Source of the DNA: a virus
Reading direction: 5' to 3' (one strand)
IMG/VR virus record: IMGVR_UViG_3300017917_000368
Location: 1 to 49,144 of that record
Length of the DNA stretch: 49,144 bases
Part shown: piece by piece, positions 16,093 through 25,500 of the stretch
Position numbering within the stretch: the stretch's first letter is position 1
Layout: the number at the start of each line of letters is the position of its first letter
Position numbers and translations under genes: made by a program
Notes under the pieces: generated by a model
The model's input: the letters and a program-made list of their open reading frames with translations, nothing else
What the model was told of the DNA's origin: nothing
The model's database searches: none

Positions 16093-17426
16093 TTATATTG
16101 AGTACCTGTGGTTAGATTACTTACATATTGTAACGTATTAGCCTGTTGACTGTCAAATACAACATCCCAATGGTTACCATTGTATTGAATAATATCATTT
16201 GCGTGGGCCACTATGTCAACCCCGTCGGTGCCTCTCCAGGCACTGGCTCCAGAACCCGGGGCGTTACCAAAACTGCCAATACTGTTTAATATTAGATAAC
16301 GGGTACCGGCTGCTGGTCTAGTAATAGCAGTATCTGTAACTTTAAGAGGGTCAATGATAGCAGTCACAGAAGACAGTGTATTAGTTGGATAAGTGTCAAT
16401 ATCAGCATTAAAAATTAAAACAGTGTCGTCGGTAGGGTGATGACTGACTGTACCAACTACTTCAGTCATCTCATCTTCTTGTAGTAAACGAATCTGTGTA
16501 ACACCGTTTGTTATTCCTGGTCCGTATAGATTAACCAAAGTTCTCCAGTTGTCCTTGGTTCCAACTTTTGTTGGAGTAAGTAATGTAGGCTCTCTAGGAA
16601 GTTCTAGCTCACTGACTTTTAATAAAGTAAGTTGATTGCCTACTAATAAAACACTATATCCTAAAGGAGTATAGTACGGTCTTGCTATAATTTTTGTATC
16701 ATCTAAGATATCTTCTGAGAGGTCACCGTCACTGTTGTGAATGTTAGCAATAATCTTTTGTATAACACCAAGACGTTTGACCTTGGCCGGAGCACTGATC
16801 CAAACAGGTAGCTTAAATGTTAAAGTGGCCACGTCAATTGGATTTTCTGTACCAATTGGTACACTTCGGCTGGACCATGTAGGTGATTCTAACTTGACCA
16901 CACTTAAACTAGTCCAATCAACATAATTGTCGGTTGATTGTATTTCCAATGAAGGATTAAATAGTACAACTAACTGCTCTAATAATTGTAATTTTTGTTT
17001 AGTGTTACTAGTCCATATATCCAGTTTTAGTTCTAAGGTATAAGGAACAGGCATAGGACGCTCAATGGTAAATGCATTACCCTGGCGGTTTTCAAATTCT
17101 TGTGTGTCTTCGTTATAGTATTTTTGACGTATATTCATCTTACCAATGAAGTTAGGTTCTTGCATTCGATCTCTATCGTAGGTAATATTGTTGATATACA
17201 CAGTCATTGCTGGCACAACAGGCATCACACTGCCGCCACTGTTGTTACTTATAATACTCTGAACTTGTCGACTGCTATCGCCCCAGTACACAGGCACACG
17301 CTGTAGAGTTCGCACACCATCTCGGTTCGCGCCAAACTCAACTTGAAACCCAGATACTATGCGAATGAATTGCGCAAGAAAGCGTTCAATTTGAGCATCG
17401 TAAAAAAATTGTTGATTAGCTACCAT
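16020..17426 (-). CDS. 15: Tail completion / sheath stabiliser protein, gp15-like
   Basis: The 468-residue product has the conserved gp15 core: FLAQFIRIVSGFQVEFG, VPVYWGDSSRQVQSIISNN, PAMTVYINNITYDRDRMQEP, FTIERPMPVPYTLELKLDIW and TSNTKQKLQLLEQ. T4 gp15 forms the hexameric ring that closes the top of the tail and binds sheath, tube and neck. This protein is longer than T4 gp15 (272). The extra C-terminal part (from about residue 250) is beta-rich and ends in two hairpins, NDIIQYNGNHWDVVF and GTQYKWTNNQWVKSW, of the same type found in the fibres and sheath here. Its ATG overlaps the gp14 stop by 1 base, so the two are co-translated. The identification is firm for residues 1-250. Confidence 0.9.
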   Translation of the reverse strand: MVANQQFFYDAQIERFLAQFIRIVSGFQVEFGANRDGVRTLQRVPVYWGDSSRQVQSIISNNSGGSVMPVVPAMTVYINNITYDRDRMQEPNFIGKMNIRQKYYNEDTQEFENRQGNAFTIERPMPVPYTLELKLDIWTSNTKQKLQLLEQLVVLFNPSLEIQSTDNYVDWTSLSVVKLESPTWSSRSVPIGTENPIDVATLTFKLPVWISAPAKVKRLGVIQKIIANIHNSDGDLSEDILDDTKIIARPYYTPLGYSVLLVGNQLTLLKVSELELPREPTLLTPTKVGTKDNWRTLVNLYGPGITNGVTQIRLLQEDEMTEVVGTVSHHPTDDTVLIFNADIDTYPTNTLSSVTAIIDPLKVTDTAITRPAAGTRYLILNSIGSFGNAPGSGASAWRGTDGVDIVAHANDIIQYNGNHWDVVFDSQQANTLQYVSNLTTGTQYKWTNNQWVKSWEGEYKEGLWTLVL

Positions 17427-18877
17427 TATATATTATCCGCTGATGGACGCAGGGCCTCAGACAAGCTCTGACGTTCGTTGATTACATGTTCGTAAATAGT
17501 GTATTCTAACACATTGCCCACGGGCAACTGTGACGTTACTGTAAATGAAATATTACCAGCAGTGTTGCCAATTGTATTAGAAATTCTCGCGTTGTTTAAA
17601 TAAGTTTGCACACCATATGCGCTGTTATACGGTGTTTTGGTTACTACAGTACCGTAAGGACTAACATTACTGAGTGTAAACGAAAGCGTAGAAGCGTTTG
17701 CTGGTGATGTATACGGACTTGAAATACGTATAGCATCTCTGGCAATAGCGTTACTCATAAACTTGCCAGTGTTGTTTACAAAACCACTACGTTGTGTTTG
17801 ATTGTTACTGCCTGGGGTTAAGTTTGTTCTCACTGCGTCCTCAACTTTTACCCAACGACTACCATCAAAACGGAATAATCTATTAGGCAGGTAATCTAAT
17901 CTTAGGAAATAATCACCAATTTGAGGATTCTGCGGAAAACCAATTCCAGCTGAAACTGTCTTGCCATTTGGTAACAATCCGTTGCCAGTTAAATATCCAT
18001 TAACTTTTTGTGATGTAGTAAGCGGTAAAGAGCTAGCATCTGGATTGCCATCTGCATCGCTGGCATCTGTTGTGGTAGTATCGCTGGCATCTAATGTTGC
18101 AGGATCAACTAGATTACCGTTTGCGTCGGTAGGAAGTACGTAAATTTGACTAGTATCATACCCACTCATTGGAACGTCATCTTCGGCACGTTCAATAACA
18201 GCATCATTGATGCTGATAAGTTTATTGTAGGAACTGATTAAGTTACCCAATGACTGTTCACCTGGATCTAATATGCCATTATTATTGGTATCATTGGCAG
18301 GCAAGTTATCAAGAATATCTTTGTATTCTTGTGCATCCACTAGTGGTTGCAGTTTAACACGCCACAAGTGCGGATACCATAACGGACTGAAACCTTCTGC
18401 GGCACGAGTGGCATCTTGTACCACGTAGTAGCGTTTTAATGCTGCGCTTACTGTAGCGTCTAGGGGATAATAATCTTTTAAGAATGGCATTTCCAGCACG
18501 TCACCTACCATAATCTTACGCCCTAGTGTCTCAACCATATCATTGAGATGGAACGTAGCAAATATAGTATCACCGGTTAAAAATAAGCCAAATTGTTGCA
18601 GGTCAAAATCACTGTCATTGATACGAAATTGTGTTCGCATAACATAAACACTAGTGTCGTATTTACGATCACGATTTTCTAAAAACAGTAGGTCTTGTAT
18701 GCTAGTTACACCGGTGGTACCAGGTTCTGTATTACTGACAAATCCTGTGCTCTGCGGGCCCAAATATTTGTGCAAATTGATATCAACTCCGCCGACAGTG
18801 AACTGTTCGCTGATATTTTTATCAATAAACTTGTAATCGTTGCCCTTATTTGGACGGTAAAGTGAAAGCCTTGGCAT
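17426..18877 (-). CDS. 14: Neck protein, gp14-like
   Basis: A 483-residue protein starting MPRLSLYRPNKGNDYKFIDK, a conserved start for neck proteins of T4-like environmental phages. GLFLTGDTIFATFHLNDMVE, VGDVLEMPFLKDYYPLD and RYYVVQDATRAAEGFSPLWY fit the gp14 layout of a short beta domain with MPF/LKDY followed by an interaction segment. In T4, gp13 and gp14 form the neck that joins the filled head to the tail. Residues about 305-340 carry the hairpin GDYFLRLDYLPNRLFRFDGS-RW. The gene lies directly upstream of gp15 with its own reverse-strand late promoter (18898-18905), and gp13 is nearby on the other strand. A structural role is sure; the gp14 name is from order and motif memory. Confidence 0.75.
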   Translation of the reverse strand: MPRLSLYRPNKGNDYKFIDKNISEQFTVGGVDINLHKYLGPQSTGFVSNTEPGTTGVTSIQDLLFLENRDRKYDTSVYVMRTQFRINDSDFDLQQFGLFLTGDTIFATFHLNDMVETLGRKIMVGDVLEMPFLKDYYPLDATVSAALKRYYVVQDATRAAEGFSPLWYPHLWRVKLQPLVDAQEYKDILDNLPANDTNNNGILDPGEQSLGNLISSYNKLISINDAVIERAEDDVPMSGYDTSQIYVLPTDANGNLVDPATLDASDTTTTDASDADGNPDASSLPLTTSQKVNGYLTGNGLLPNGKTVSAGIGFPQNPQIGDYFLRLDYLPNRLFRFDGSRWVKVEDAVRTNLTPGSNNQTQRSGFVNNTGKFMSNAIARDAIRISSPYTSPANASTLSFTLSNVSPYGTVVTKTPYNSAYGVQTYLNNARISNTIGNTAGNISFTVTSQLPVGNVLEYTIYEHVINERQSLSEALRPSADNI

Positions 18878-18897
18878 TAATTATTCCTGGTTTTGTA

Positions 18898-18905
18898 TAT
18901 TTATC
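18898..18905 (-). promoter_or_regulatory. Late promoter GATAAATA, reverse strand
   Basis: The reverse complement of 18898-18905 is GATAAATA. It lies 20 bases upstream of the gp14 start (18877) and drives gp14, gp15 and Nudix. It shows that the octamer works on both strands and tracks gene orientation. Confidence 0.88.
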
Positions 18906-18910
18906 GTCGC

Positions 18911-18939
18911 TTGACAACTAGCTAAATTGATAGTATAAT
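18911..18939 (+). promoter_or_regulatory. Perfect-consensus sigma70 promoter
   Basis: TTGACA (18911-18916), 17-base spacer, TATAAT (18934-18939): a full match to the E. coli consensus. It is divergent from the gp14 late promoter 5 bases away. The expected start, 7 bases after the -10 box, is the A of the ATG at 18946. Confidence 0.93.
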
Positions 18940-18945
18940 ACGAAA

Positions 18946-19215
18946 ATGAACAATCAAATACAGACAAGCATGGACTGGGCCGCTGTACAGCAACGTATAG
19001 AATTGCCAGTGGTTAGAATGAAAAAATACAGTGGTGAAATGCTAAAGGTAAGTAGAAACATCGGACACATGGTAAGTGAGCTAAGTAAAGAAGAAATAAA
19101 CTGCCGCAGATTGGGCAAGCAAACAAGCAATCACAAACAAATGGTTGACAAGATTAACCAAGAGATAGCAAACTACGAACGTATGTTAACTTTTGCAGTA
19201 TTACTAGCAGGATAA
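18946..19215 (+). CDS. Small hypothetical early protein, possibly leaderless
   Basis: An 89-residue helical, charged protein, not recognised. The middle (VSRNIGHMVSELSKEEINCR, then NHKQMVDKINQEIANYERM) is probably a coiled coil. The ATG at 18946 is only 7 bases after a perfect TATAAT, so the message may have no leader; an internal ATG at 18970 (MDWAAVQQ) is the alternative start but lacks a good ribosome site. It is the first gene of the likely early unit 18946-20441, followed after 14 bases by the next gene. The strong host promoter suggests abundant early synthesis. Function unknown. Confidence 0.75.
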   Translation: MNNQIQTSMDWAAVQQRIELPVVRMKKYSGEMLKVSRNIGHMVSELSKEEINCRRLGKQTSNHKQMVDKINQEIANYERMLTFAVLLAG

Positions 19216-19229
19216 ATCAAGGAAAAATT

Positions 19230-20441
19230 ATGGCAATTAAGATTGATGGTGCAAAGAAAAAGGCTAAAGTAAGTCGCGATCCTATGTTCGTTGACGAAAA
19301 GTATACAGGTACAGAACCAGTGTGGGACACTGAACGTGCCTTACAGTTTACAGATGAAGAGTTTGATCACCATCTGCGTAAGGCTTTGCGCTACTACAAT
19401 TATTACTATGGTGTAAAAGATCTTAAAAAATACTTTGTAGCATGGTTGCGCGAACACACAGGCAAAGATAGCCAATATCATAAGTTAGACAAAGCCACGG
19501 TTGACTACTATGCTAAGACTAAAGACAGCTTGACACCTTTAACAGCCTGCGCTATTGTTCGAGCACACACCAAGGGTATGCCATTGCGTGACAAACATGT
19601 AGAATACTTGCTGAACACAGTTAAAGAAGTTATCAAACTACAAGAACAAATGGCAGATGACGATGAAGCCCCAGCAAAGACTGATGTAAAGGCCGCTAAA
19701 ACAGACGTAAAGGTGCCTACAATACAAGATCGTATGAACGCAATAGCAGACAAGCACCAACTGCACTTCTTGGAACTAGAAGACCAGCTGTTTGAAGGTA
19801 AGGCAGTTGACCCTAAAGCCTACGACTATTTGTTTAGTAAAAATGTAGCACCTGCTACCTTAGCACGTATTCTTGCTCCGTTTGAACGTAGCCGTGCCGA
19901 GTTTAACGAAGCAAAGTCTACTAAAGATGAAGATCTGAAAGATGCTTATGCCCACTTAAAATCTGCCGACTATAAACGTATTGAAGCATTTTACACAGCC
20001 TTATTTGATGGCTTTGCCCAATACAGCCAAGTTAAGAAAGCAACTAAGAAGGCTAGTGTACGTAAACCACCTGCTAAAGAAAAACTTGTTGCTAAACTCA
20101 AGTATCTAAAAAATGATACAGTGACCAAGGCAGTAAGTATCAATCCTGTAGATATTATTGGTGCGCAAGTCTTGTGGGTTTACAACACTAAAACACGTAA
20201 ACTAGGCAAATATGTCGCCGAAGACATGGGCGGTGCGTTGGGTGTTAAGGGCACTGGTATCACAGGCTATGATGAAAACAAGAGCGTAAGCAAGACCTTA
20301 CGTAAACCTGAAGCACAGATCAAAGAATTCTTAGCCGCAGGCAAGATTGATCTGCGTAAGTTCTTAGAAAACATTAAAGCTACAGAAGTGAAACTTAACG
20401 GACGTATCAATCAAGACACTATCTTACTAAAAGTACAATAA
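19230..20441 (+). CDS. Conserved-type hypothetical protein, probably early
   Basis: A 403-residue Lys-rich soluble protein, preceded by AAGGA. Residues 1-135 (FTDEEFDHHLRKALRYYNYY, VKDLKKYFVAWLREHTGKDS) look helical. Residues about 148-160 hold a low-complexity linker with a short repeat (AKTDVKAAKTDVKV). Residues 270-403 form a mixed domain with NPVDIIGAQVLWVYNTKTRK and IDLRKFLENIKATEVKLNGR. I recall similar proteins of unknown function in T4-like environmental phages, and no enzyme motif is evident. It shares the sigma70 promoter at 18911 and ends 3 bases before the left arm of the gp13 hairpin. Confidence 0.78.
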   Translation: MAIKIDGAKKKAKVSRDPMFVDEKYTGTEPVWDTERALQFTDEEFDHHLRKALRYYNYYYGVKDLKKYFVAWLREHTGKDSQYHKLDKATVDYYAKTKDSLTPLTACAIVRAHTKGMPLRDKHVEYLLNTVKEVIKLQEQMADDDEAPAKTDVKAAKTDVKVPTIQDRMNAIADKHQLHFLELEDQLFEGKAVDPKAYDYLFSKNVAPATLARILAPFERSRAEFNEAKSTKDEDLKDAYAHLKSADYKRIEAFYTALFDGFAQYSQVKKATKKASVRKPPAKEKLVAKLKYLKNDTVTKAVSINPVDIIGAQVLWVYNTKTRKLGKYVAEDMGGALGVKGTGITGYDENKSVSKTLRKPEAQIKEFLAAGKIDLRKFLENIKATEVKLNGRINQDTILLKVQ

Positions 20442-20443
20442 AC

Positions 20444-20489
20444 AAATTATCCTGTTACTATCGATAAATACTTGGTAACAGGATAATTT
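20444..20489 (+). promoter_or_regulatory. Perfect 15-bp inverted repeat sequestering the gp13 ribosome site in read-through RNA
   Basis: AAATTATCCTGTTAC (20444-20458) and GTAACAGGATAATTT (20475-20489) are perfect reverse complements. The 16-base loop holds the late octamer at 20463-20470. The right arm contains AGGA, the gp13 ribosome site. RNA reading through from the early gene upstream would form the stem and hide the site. RNA started from the late octamer (about 20476) lacks the left arm. There is no T run, so it is not an intrinsic terminator. T4 gene e is known to use this design. Confidence 0.88.
20463..20470 (+). promoter_or_regulatory. Late promoter GATAAATA in the hairpin loop
   Basis: The octamer ends 21 bases before the gp13 ATG at 20492. 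With T4 spacing, transcription starts about 20476, one base inside the right arm of the inverted repeat. Confidence 0.88.
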
Positions 20490-20491
20490 AC

Positions 20492-21409
20492 ATGAGTCTA
20501 CTACCAGCAAACGTTTCGGCGGATACTAGTTTAACTAATAATCAAAGCCTACAAACAAAATCACTTTTCAACCAATCAACTGGCACAGGTGCTGGACACA
20601 TTGCGTTTGATGCTAACTTGCAGGCACAGTTAGATACAGTAATTGCACAAAGCAATAATATCACAGACTACATTCGCCTACGCTTAGGCTATGGTATGAT
20701 TGATGTTGAAGCAGACAAAGAACACTTTGACATGGGCATTAAACAAGCTCTTATTCGTTATCGTCAAAAAAGTTCTAACGCAGTAGAGGAAAGCTATGCG
20801 TTTTTAGATCTTCATCCTGAAACACAAGAATATATCCTTCCTAACACCATCATGAACGTTCGTGCTGTATATCGCAGAGGCATCGGATCGGTCACAGGCA
20901 CAACAGCAAGTCAGTTTGAACCATTTGCATCCGGTTACTTAAACACTTATATGTTAGTGGCAGGACGAGTTGGTGGTCTAGCAAATTACGAATTGTTTGT
21001 TGATTATCAAAAGCTAGCAATGAAGATGTTTGGTGGCTTTATGAATTTTACATGGAATAAAGTAACCAAAAAATTAACGATTGTGCGTAAGATTCCGTTC
21101 CAGGGTGCGAACCCTGATCCACAAGTCAGCGAAAGCGTTTTATTACATATTGACAACGTGAAACCCGATATCATGCTTATGAATGATATAACAGCGTTTC
21201 CGTGGATCCAAGACTATGCATTAGCATTAGTTATGATTTCAATTGGCAATGCTCGCGAGAAATTTGCATCAATCGCTGGCCCAAGTGGTGGTACTTCTTT
21301 AAACGGAACCGCACTGAAACAAGAAGGTCAAGCTATGTTAGATAAACTTGATGAAGACATCAAAAATTATGTTGACGGCGGCACACCAATGACCTGGATA
21401 ATGGGCTAA
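20492..21409 (+). CDS. 13: Neck protein, gp13-like
   Basis: A 305-residue protein close in length to T4 gp13 (309). The conserved core is present: ITDYIRLRLGYGMIDVEADK, FDMGIKQALIRYRQKSSNAV, LDLHPETQEYILPNTIMNVR, then YRRGIGS. The C-terminal half includes DITAFPWIQDYALALVMISI, a conserved helix in this family. gp13 forms part of the neck that closes the head after packaging and accepts the tail. gp14 and gp15 lie 1.6 kb away on the opposite strand. Expression appears restricted to late time by the RNA hairpin and late promoter in front of it. Confidence 0.87.
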   Translation: MSLLPANVSADTSLTNNQSLQTKSLFNQSTGTGAGHIAFDANLQAQLDTVIAQSNNITDYIRLRLGYGMIDVEADKEHFDMGIKQALIRYRQKSSNAVEESYAFLDLHPETQEYILPNTIMNVRAVYRRGIGSVTGTTASQFEPFASGYLNTYMLVAGRVGGLANYELFVDYQKLAMKMFGGFMNFTWNKVTKKLTIVRKIPFQGANPDPQVSESVLLHIDNVKPDIMLMNDITAFPWIQDYALALVMISIGNAREKFASIAGPSGGTSLNGTALKQEGQAMLDKLDEDIKNYVDGGTPMTWIMG

Positions 21410-21435
21410 AATTTCGTATAATTCTATCAAAACAA

Positions 21436-21465
21436 TAGACCTATCAAGTGACATTGTTGTACAAT
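21436..21465 (+). promoter_or_regulatory. Possible sigma70 promoter for the dNMP kinase
   Basis: TAGACC (21436-21441) and TACAAT (21460-21465) are separated by 18 bases; 4 of 6 and 5 of 6 bases match the consensus. AAGGGAG, the ribosome site, follows. No late octamer is present here, which fits an early metabolic gene. Confidence 0.45.
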
Positions 21466-21489
21466 TAACTATCAAAAGGGAGATTTTCA

Positions 21490-22185
21490 ATGGGTCGTGT
21501 CATCGGCATCTGTGGGTTCATTGGGTCAGGCAAGGATACAGTTGCTGACTATCTAGTTAATTTTCATGGGTTCAGACGAGAAAGTTTTGCTAACAGCCTA
21601 AAGGATGCTGTAAGTCAAATTTTTGGATGGGACCGTGAGCTACTTGAAGGGCGTACAAAAGAAAGCCGAGAGTGGCGCGAAACCAAAGACGAGTGGTGGA
21701 GCAAACGTCTTAAAATGGACATTACTCCAAGATACGTCTTACAATACTGGGGCACAGAAGTAGTCCGCAAAGGTTTTCATAACGATATGTGGGTAGCAAG
21801 TTTAGAAAATCGTCTAGTACACACCAAAGACGATATCATTATTACTGACTGTCGTTTCCCTAACGAAATCAAAGCAATTAAAGCAGTAGGTGGTCAAGTT
21901 ATTCGCATATCCCGCGGACCTGAGCCCGAATGGTATCACCATGCTGTAAACTACAACAGAGGCATGAAACGTATTGGTTGGGCCCTGGGCAAAGAAGAGT
22001 TAGAAAAAGCCGGAGTTCATGCTAGTGAATACAGTTGGGTAGGTAGTAAGTTTGATGTAGTTTTAGACAACAACGGAAGCATTGACGACTTATACACACA
22101 GGTACGCGATTTTCTTAATAGTCAGGAACAAGATCCCCTTGACGCCACCCTAGTCCTTCCCGAGCTACTTCGTACTGGCAGTTAG
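21490..22185 (+). CDS. 1: Deoxynucleoside monophosphate kinase, T4 gp1-like
   Basis: A 231-residue P-loop kinase that phosphorylates dNMPs to dNDPs for phage DNA synthesis. The Walker A loop GFIGSGKDT (residues 9-17) opens the protein, followed by RRESFANSLKDAVSQIFGWD, RYVLQYWGTEVVRKGFHNDM-W and DDIIITDCRFPNEIKAI, the conserved core of T4 dNMP kinase-type enzymes (241 residues in T4). The strong AAGGGAG ribosome site sits 7 bases before the ATG. Its 3' end overlaps the convergent zinc-ribbon gene by 71 bases. The only clear nucleotide-biosynthesis gene in the window. Confidence 0.9.
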   Translation: MGRVIGICGFIGSGKDTVADYLVNFHGFRRESFANSLKDAVSQIFGWDRELLEGRTKESREWRETKDEWWSKRLKMDITPRYVLQYWGTEVVRKGFHNDMWVASLENRLVHTKDDIIITDCRFPNEIKAIKAVGGQVIRISRGPEPEWYHHAVNYNRGMKRIGWALGKEELEKAGVHASEYSWVGSKFDVVLDNNGSIDDLYTQVRDFLNSQEQDPLDATLVLPELLRTGS

Positions 22186-22468
22186 CACAAATAGTGCGTA
22201 AGTTTGTGTGACTGCTATTGTTTAAATCACCATCAATATAGTAGACAAATAACTGTTCCCGATACTTTGCCTTAAAACCGCACTTTTCACAGTGCGGTTT
22301 CTTTTTGTATCCAGCTAATGCCCAACTTGGTTGTTGTGGTTTTAACTTGCGGCCTTTTCGTATACAACTATTACATCTGGTTCTAAAGTGCGTAATGTCG
22401 CCCTTCTTGTAGTTAATAGAAGCAGGCATTTTACCACAGGATTGGCACAGAGGACGGTACAACATCAT
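22115..22468 (-). CDS. Zinc-ribbon / HNH-like protein
   Basis: Starting at ATG 22468 the product has 117 residues and begins MMLYRPLCQSCGKMPASINY. It has paired cysteine motifs CQSC, CNSC, CEKC and CANC, with YIDGDLNNSSHTNLRTICANC, which resembles the D-N-L-x-T-x-C-x-x-C end of HNH-type zinc modules. Such proteins are frequent in T4-like environmental phages and are often labelled HNH endonuclease. A nuclease role is possible but the catalytic His is not secure. A longer frame begins at a TTG (22531), but its extra 21 residues look unconserved. It converges on the dNMP kinase. Confidence 0.75.
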   Translation of the reverse strand: MMLYRPLCQSCGKMPASINYKKGDITHFRTRCNSCIRKGRKLKPQQPSWALAGYKKKPHCEKCGFKAKYREQLFVYYIDGDLNNSSHTNLRTICANCQYEVAREGLGWRQGDLVPDY

Positions 22469-22469
22469 G

Positions 22470-22477
22470 TATTTATA
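22470..22477 (-). promoter_or_regulatory. TATAAATA on the reverse strand, touching the start codon
   Basis: The reverse complement of 22470-22477 is TATAAATA, an exact T4-type late octamer, but it ends 1 base before the chosen ATG (22468). Transcription from it would start inside the gene, so it is either fortuitous or serves a shorter product. Confidence 0.3.
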
Positions 22478-22536
22478 ATACCTAGCGGCTAGAACCTTTG
22501 CAAAGGCACCTAAACAGCCTAAAAAAACCAAAATAA

Positions 22537-22544
22537 AATAAATA
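22537..22544 (+). promoter_or_regulatory. Late promoter AATAAATA for the sheath gene
   Basis: AATAAATA ends 32 bases before the gp18 ATG; the predicted start is about 22550, followed by a GAGGA ribosome site. Confidence 0.75.
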
Positions 22545-22576
22545 GTTTAAAGTAACCTATAAAGAGGAACAATAAA

Positions 22577-25500
22577 ATGGCATTAATTTCCCCAGGAGTC
22601 CAAGTAACAGTATCCGATGAGAGTCAATATACGCCCACCGCGGCCGGCTCAATTGCATACGTTTTAGTTGCGACTGCACAAGATAAAAGAAACCCAACTG
22701 GTTCAGTAGCAACAGGTACTACCGTTGCTAACGCTGAGAGAATTATCACAGTAACGAGTCCTAGAGAACTTGTTAGCTTGTTTGGTACACCAACATTCAA
22801 AACAGACGCCGGCGGCAATCCTATCCACGCCAGTGAACAAAATGAATACGGACTACTTGCGGCTTATTCTGCTTTAAGTGTAAGCAATCAAATGTACATA
22901 CAACGTGCTAACGTTGACTTAGATCAACTAACAGGCACAAGTATTCGTCCAACTGGCGAGCCAACAGATGGTACATACTGGTTAGATTTAGAAAATACTA
23001 ACTGGGGTATTTTTGCCTGGGACGCAGAAGGTCCTGGATTCATAGCACAATCTCCTATTGTTATCACGGATGAAGACCAAATTTCAAACGGATTACCAAT
23101 CCAGTCAGTAGGTCAGATTGGTGACTACGCTATTGATGCAACTACAACCAATAACTTTGTTTACTACAAAGGTTTTAGAAACAGATGGAGTAGAGTAGGC
23201 ACTGATAACTGGAAAGCAAACGTTCCAGTAATTACATCAAGTATTGCAAATCCAGGTAACTTAACAATTTACGATAAGATACAACTTAACGGAGCTAATA
23301 TTACTACTAACTCTACTACAATCACTGGTGTGGCTACTGCAATTAATAATGCTGGCTTGCCAGGTCTAACAGCTCGCGCAAATTCAATCGGTGCGTTAGA
23401 AATTTTTGTTGATAGTACAGCAGCTAGTTCAGGAAATGCAGCGTTGCCAGATGGTAAGTTGCGTATTGTTAAAGGCACTGATCCAGCAGTGGGCGGTAAC
23501 GTGGACTTGAGTGCTAAACTTGGTCTGTTCACATCTTTTGACGGTACATCAAATACAAAAACATTACTTGGTCCAACTATAACATATAGTAGCTATACTA
23601 GTGTTCCAGCATGGAGAGAGTCAGATACAGGAACTACACGTCCATACGGTTCTGTGTGGTTTAAAACATCAGCTACAGGTAACGGTGCAAGCTTCTCAGT
23701 TAAAGAATATAGCAGCGCATTACAAGAATGGCAAGTTCTTTCAGCTCCTCTTTACGCTAGTGATACAGCCGCTATTCAAGCATTGGATTTAACAGGTGGC
23801 GGCGCAGGCTTAGAAGCAGGATCTGTATACATAAAATACGATGTAAGCGACAACGACACAGGTTCATTTAAACCATATATTAAAAATGTTGCTGGCTTAT
23901 TAAAAATTACAGGTAATGCAGCAGGTGGTTCAGCAACTTACAGTGTGAACGACAGCTTCACATTAGAAGTAAGCGTACCAGGCAATTTATCAACAGCAAC
24001 ATCAACAGTTACACTAACAGGAACCACAGCTCAAGATTTAGTTGGTGATATCTTAGCAGCAGGCTTACCAAACATTAGCGCAGCTATTGAGACCAGTGGT
24101 GCAATTAGTATTAGTCACCTAGCTGGCGGTACTATTAAAATTACCAAAGGCACCGGTAATCCACTAAGTATGGCTGGTTTGTTTGTTGACAGTAAGGTCC
24201 AAGTGCTATCAGCAAATACAGTGTGGTTAGCAAGTCCGTTCACACCATTAACATATTTTGCCAGCACTGATGCTCCGTATAGCAACCCAGCCAATGGTAC
24301 ACTATGGTATTACAACGAAGCATTTGAAGCCGATGTAATGATTAATGATGGTACAGGCTGGAAAGGCTATCAAAATGGTGGCACTGACGCACGTGGATAC
24401 ACATTAAACGCTACAGATGATGCTGGCGTAATTTTCAGTGCAAGCCGTCCAACTAAACAAAGTGATAATATTGGTCAGTTAGTTGCAGGTGACTTGTGGG
24501 TTGACACAGGTGATTTAGAAAATTATCCAGTATTATATCGTTACAATGGTGCAGATTGGGATCTTATTGATAAAACAGACCAGGTTACATCCGACGGTAT
24601 TGTTTTCGCTGATGCTCGCTGGTCAACTAACGGTAATGTAAATCCTATTACAGACAGCATTACACCAACAACTGACCTGTTAACCAGCAATTACCTAGAC
24701 ATTGATGCACCAAGTTATCAAGCGTATCCCCGAGGCACATTGTTATGGAACACACGTCGTAGTGGTTTCAACGTTAAACGATTTGACACTGAGGCTCTTG
24801 CCGCTGATACAACATCAACTATAAATGCAACCTGGATAACAGCCAGTGGAATAGATCCTACAACAGGTGTTCCATACTTTGGACACAAAGCACAAAGATC
24901 TGTTATTGTAAATGCAATGAAACAGGCTATTGCATCTAGTACAGCACTACGCGAAGAGCAAACACAGTTTAACTTGATCTGTGCACCAGGATACCCAGAG
25001 TTGATCCAAGACATGATCACATTAAACAATGACCGTAAACAAACAGCATTTATCATTGGTGACAGCCCATTAACTCTAAATTCAAGTAGTACAACAGTCG
25101 AAGCATGGGCTAAAAACTCAGGTCTAGTAGTAGACAACGGCGAAGACGGTTTAGTAAGCACAAGCGAATACTTAGCTGTTTACTACCCAAGCGGTTTTGC
25201 AACAAACCTAGATGGCAACAGTGTAGTTGTTCCACCAAGCCATATGATGTTACGTACATTTATCCGTAGCGATAATGTTAGCTACCCATGGTTCGCACCA
25301 GCTGGTGTACGTCGTGGTGTACTTGACAACGTAAGCTCTATTGGTTACGTAGATGTTAATGATGGTAACTTGTTTAAGAGCATTGGCGTAACAGTAGGTC
25401 TGCGTGACATTATGTACGCTAACAGACTAAACCCAATTACAAACCTACCAGGGGTTGGTTTAGTAGCATACGGTCAAAAAACACGTGCTGCAATGACATC

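Noticed and set aside
20444-20489. gp13 inverted repeat as an intrinsic terminator
   Set aside because: The stem is AT-rich at its base and followed by ACATGAG rather than a T run, and it contains a promoter and ribosome site.
22469-22531. TTG start at 22531 for the zinc-ribbon protein
   Set aside because: The added residues do not look conserved and there is no ribosome site; ATG 22468 fits the family start better.
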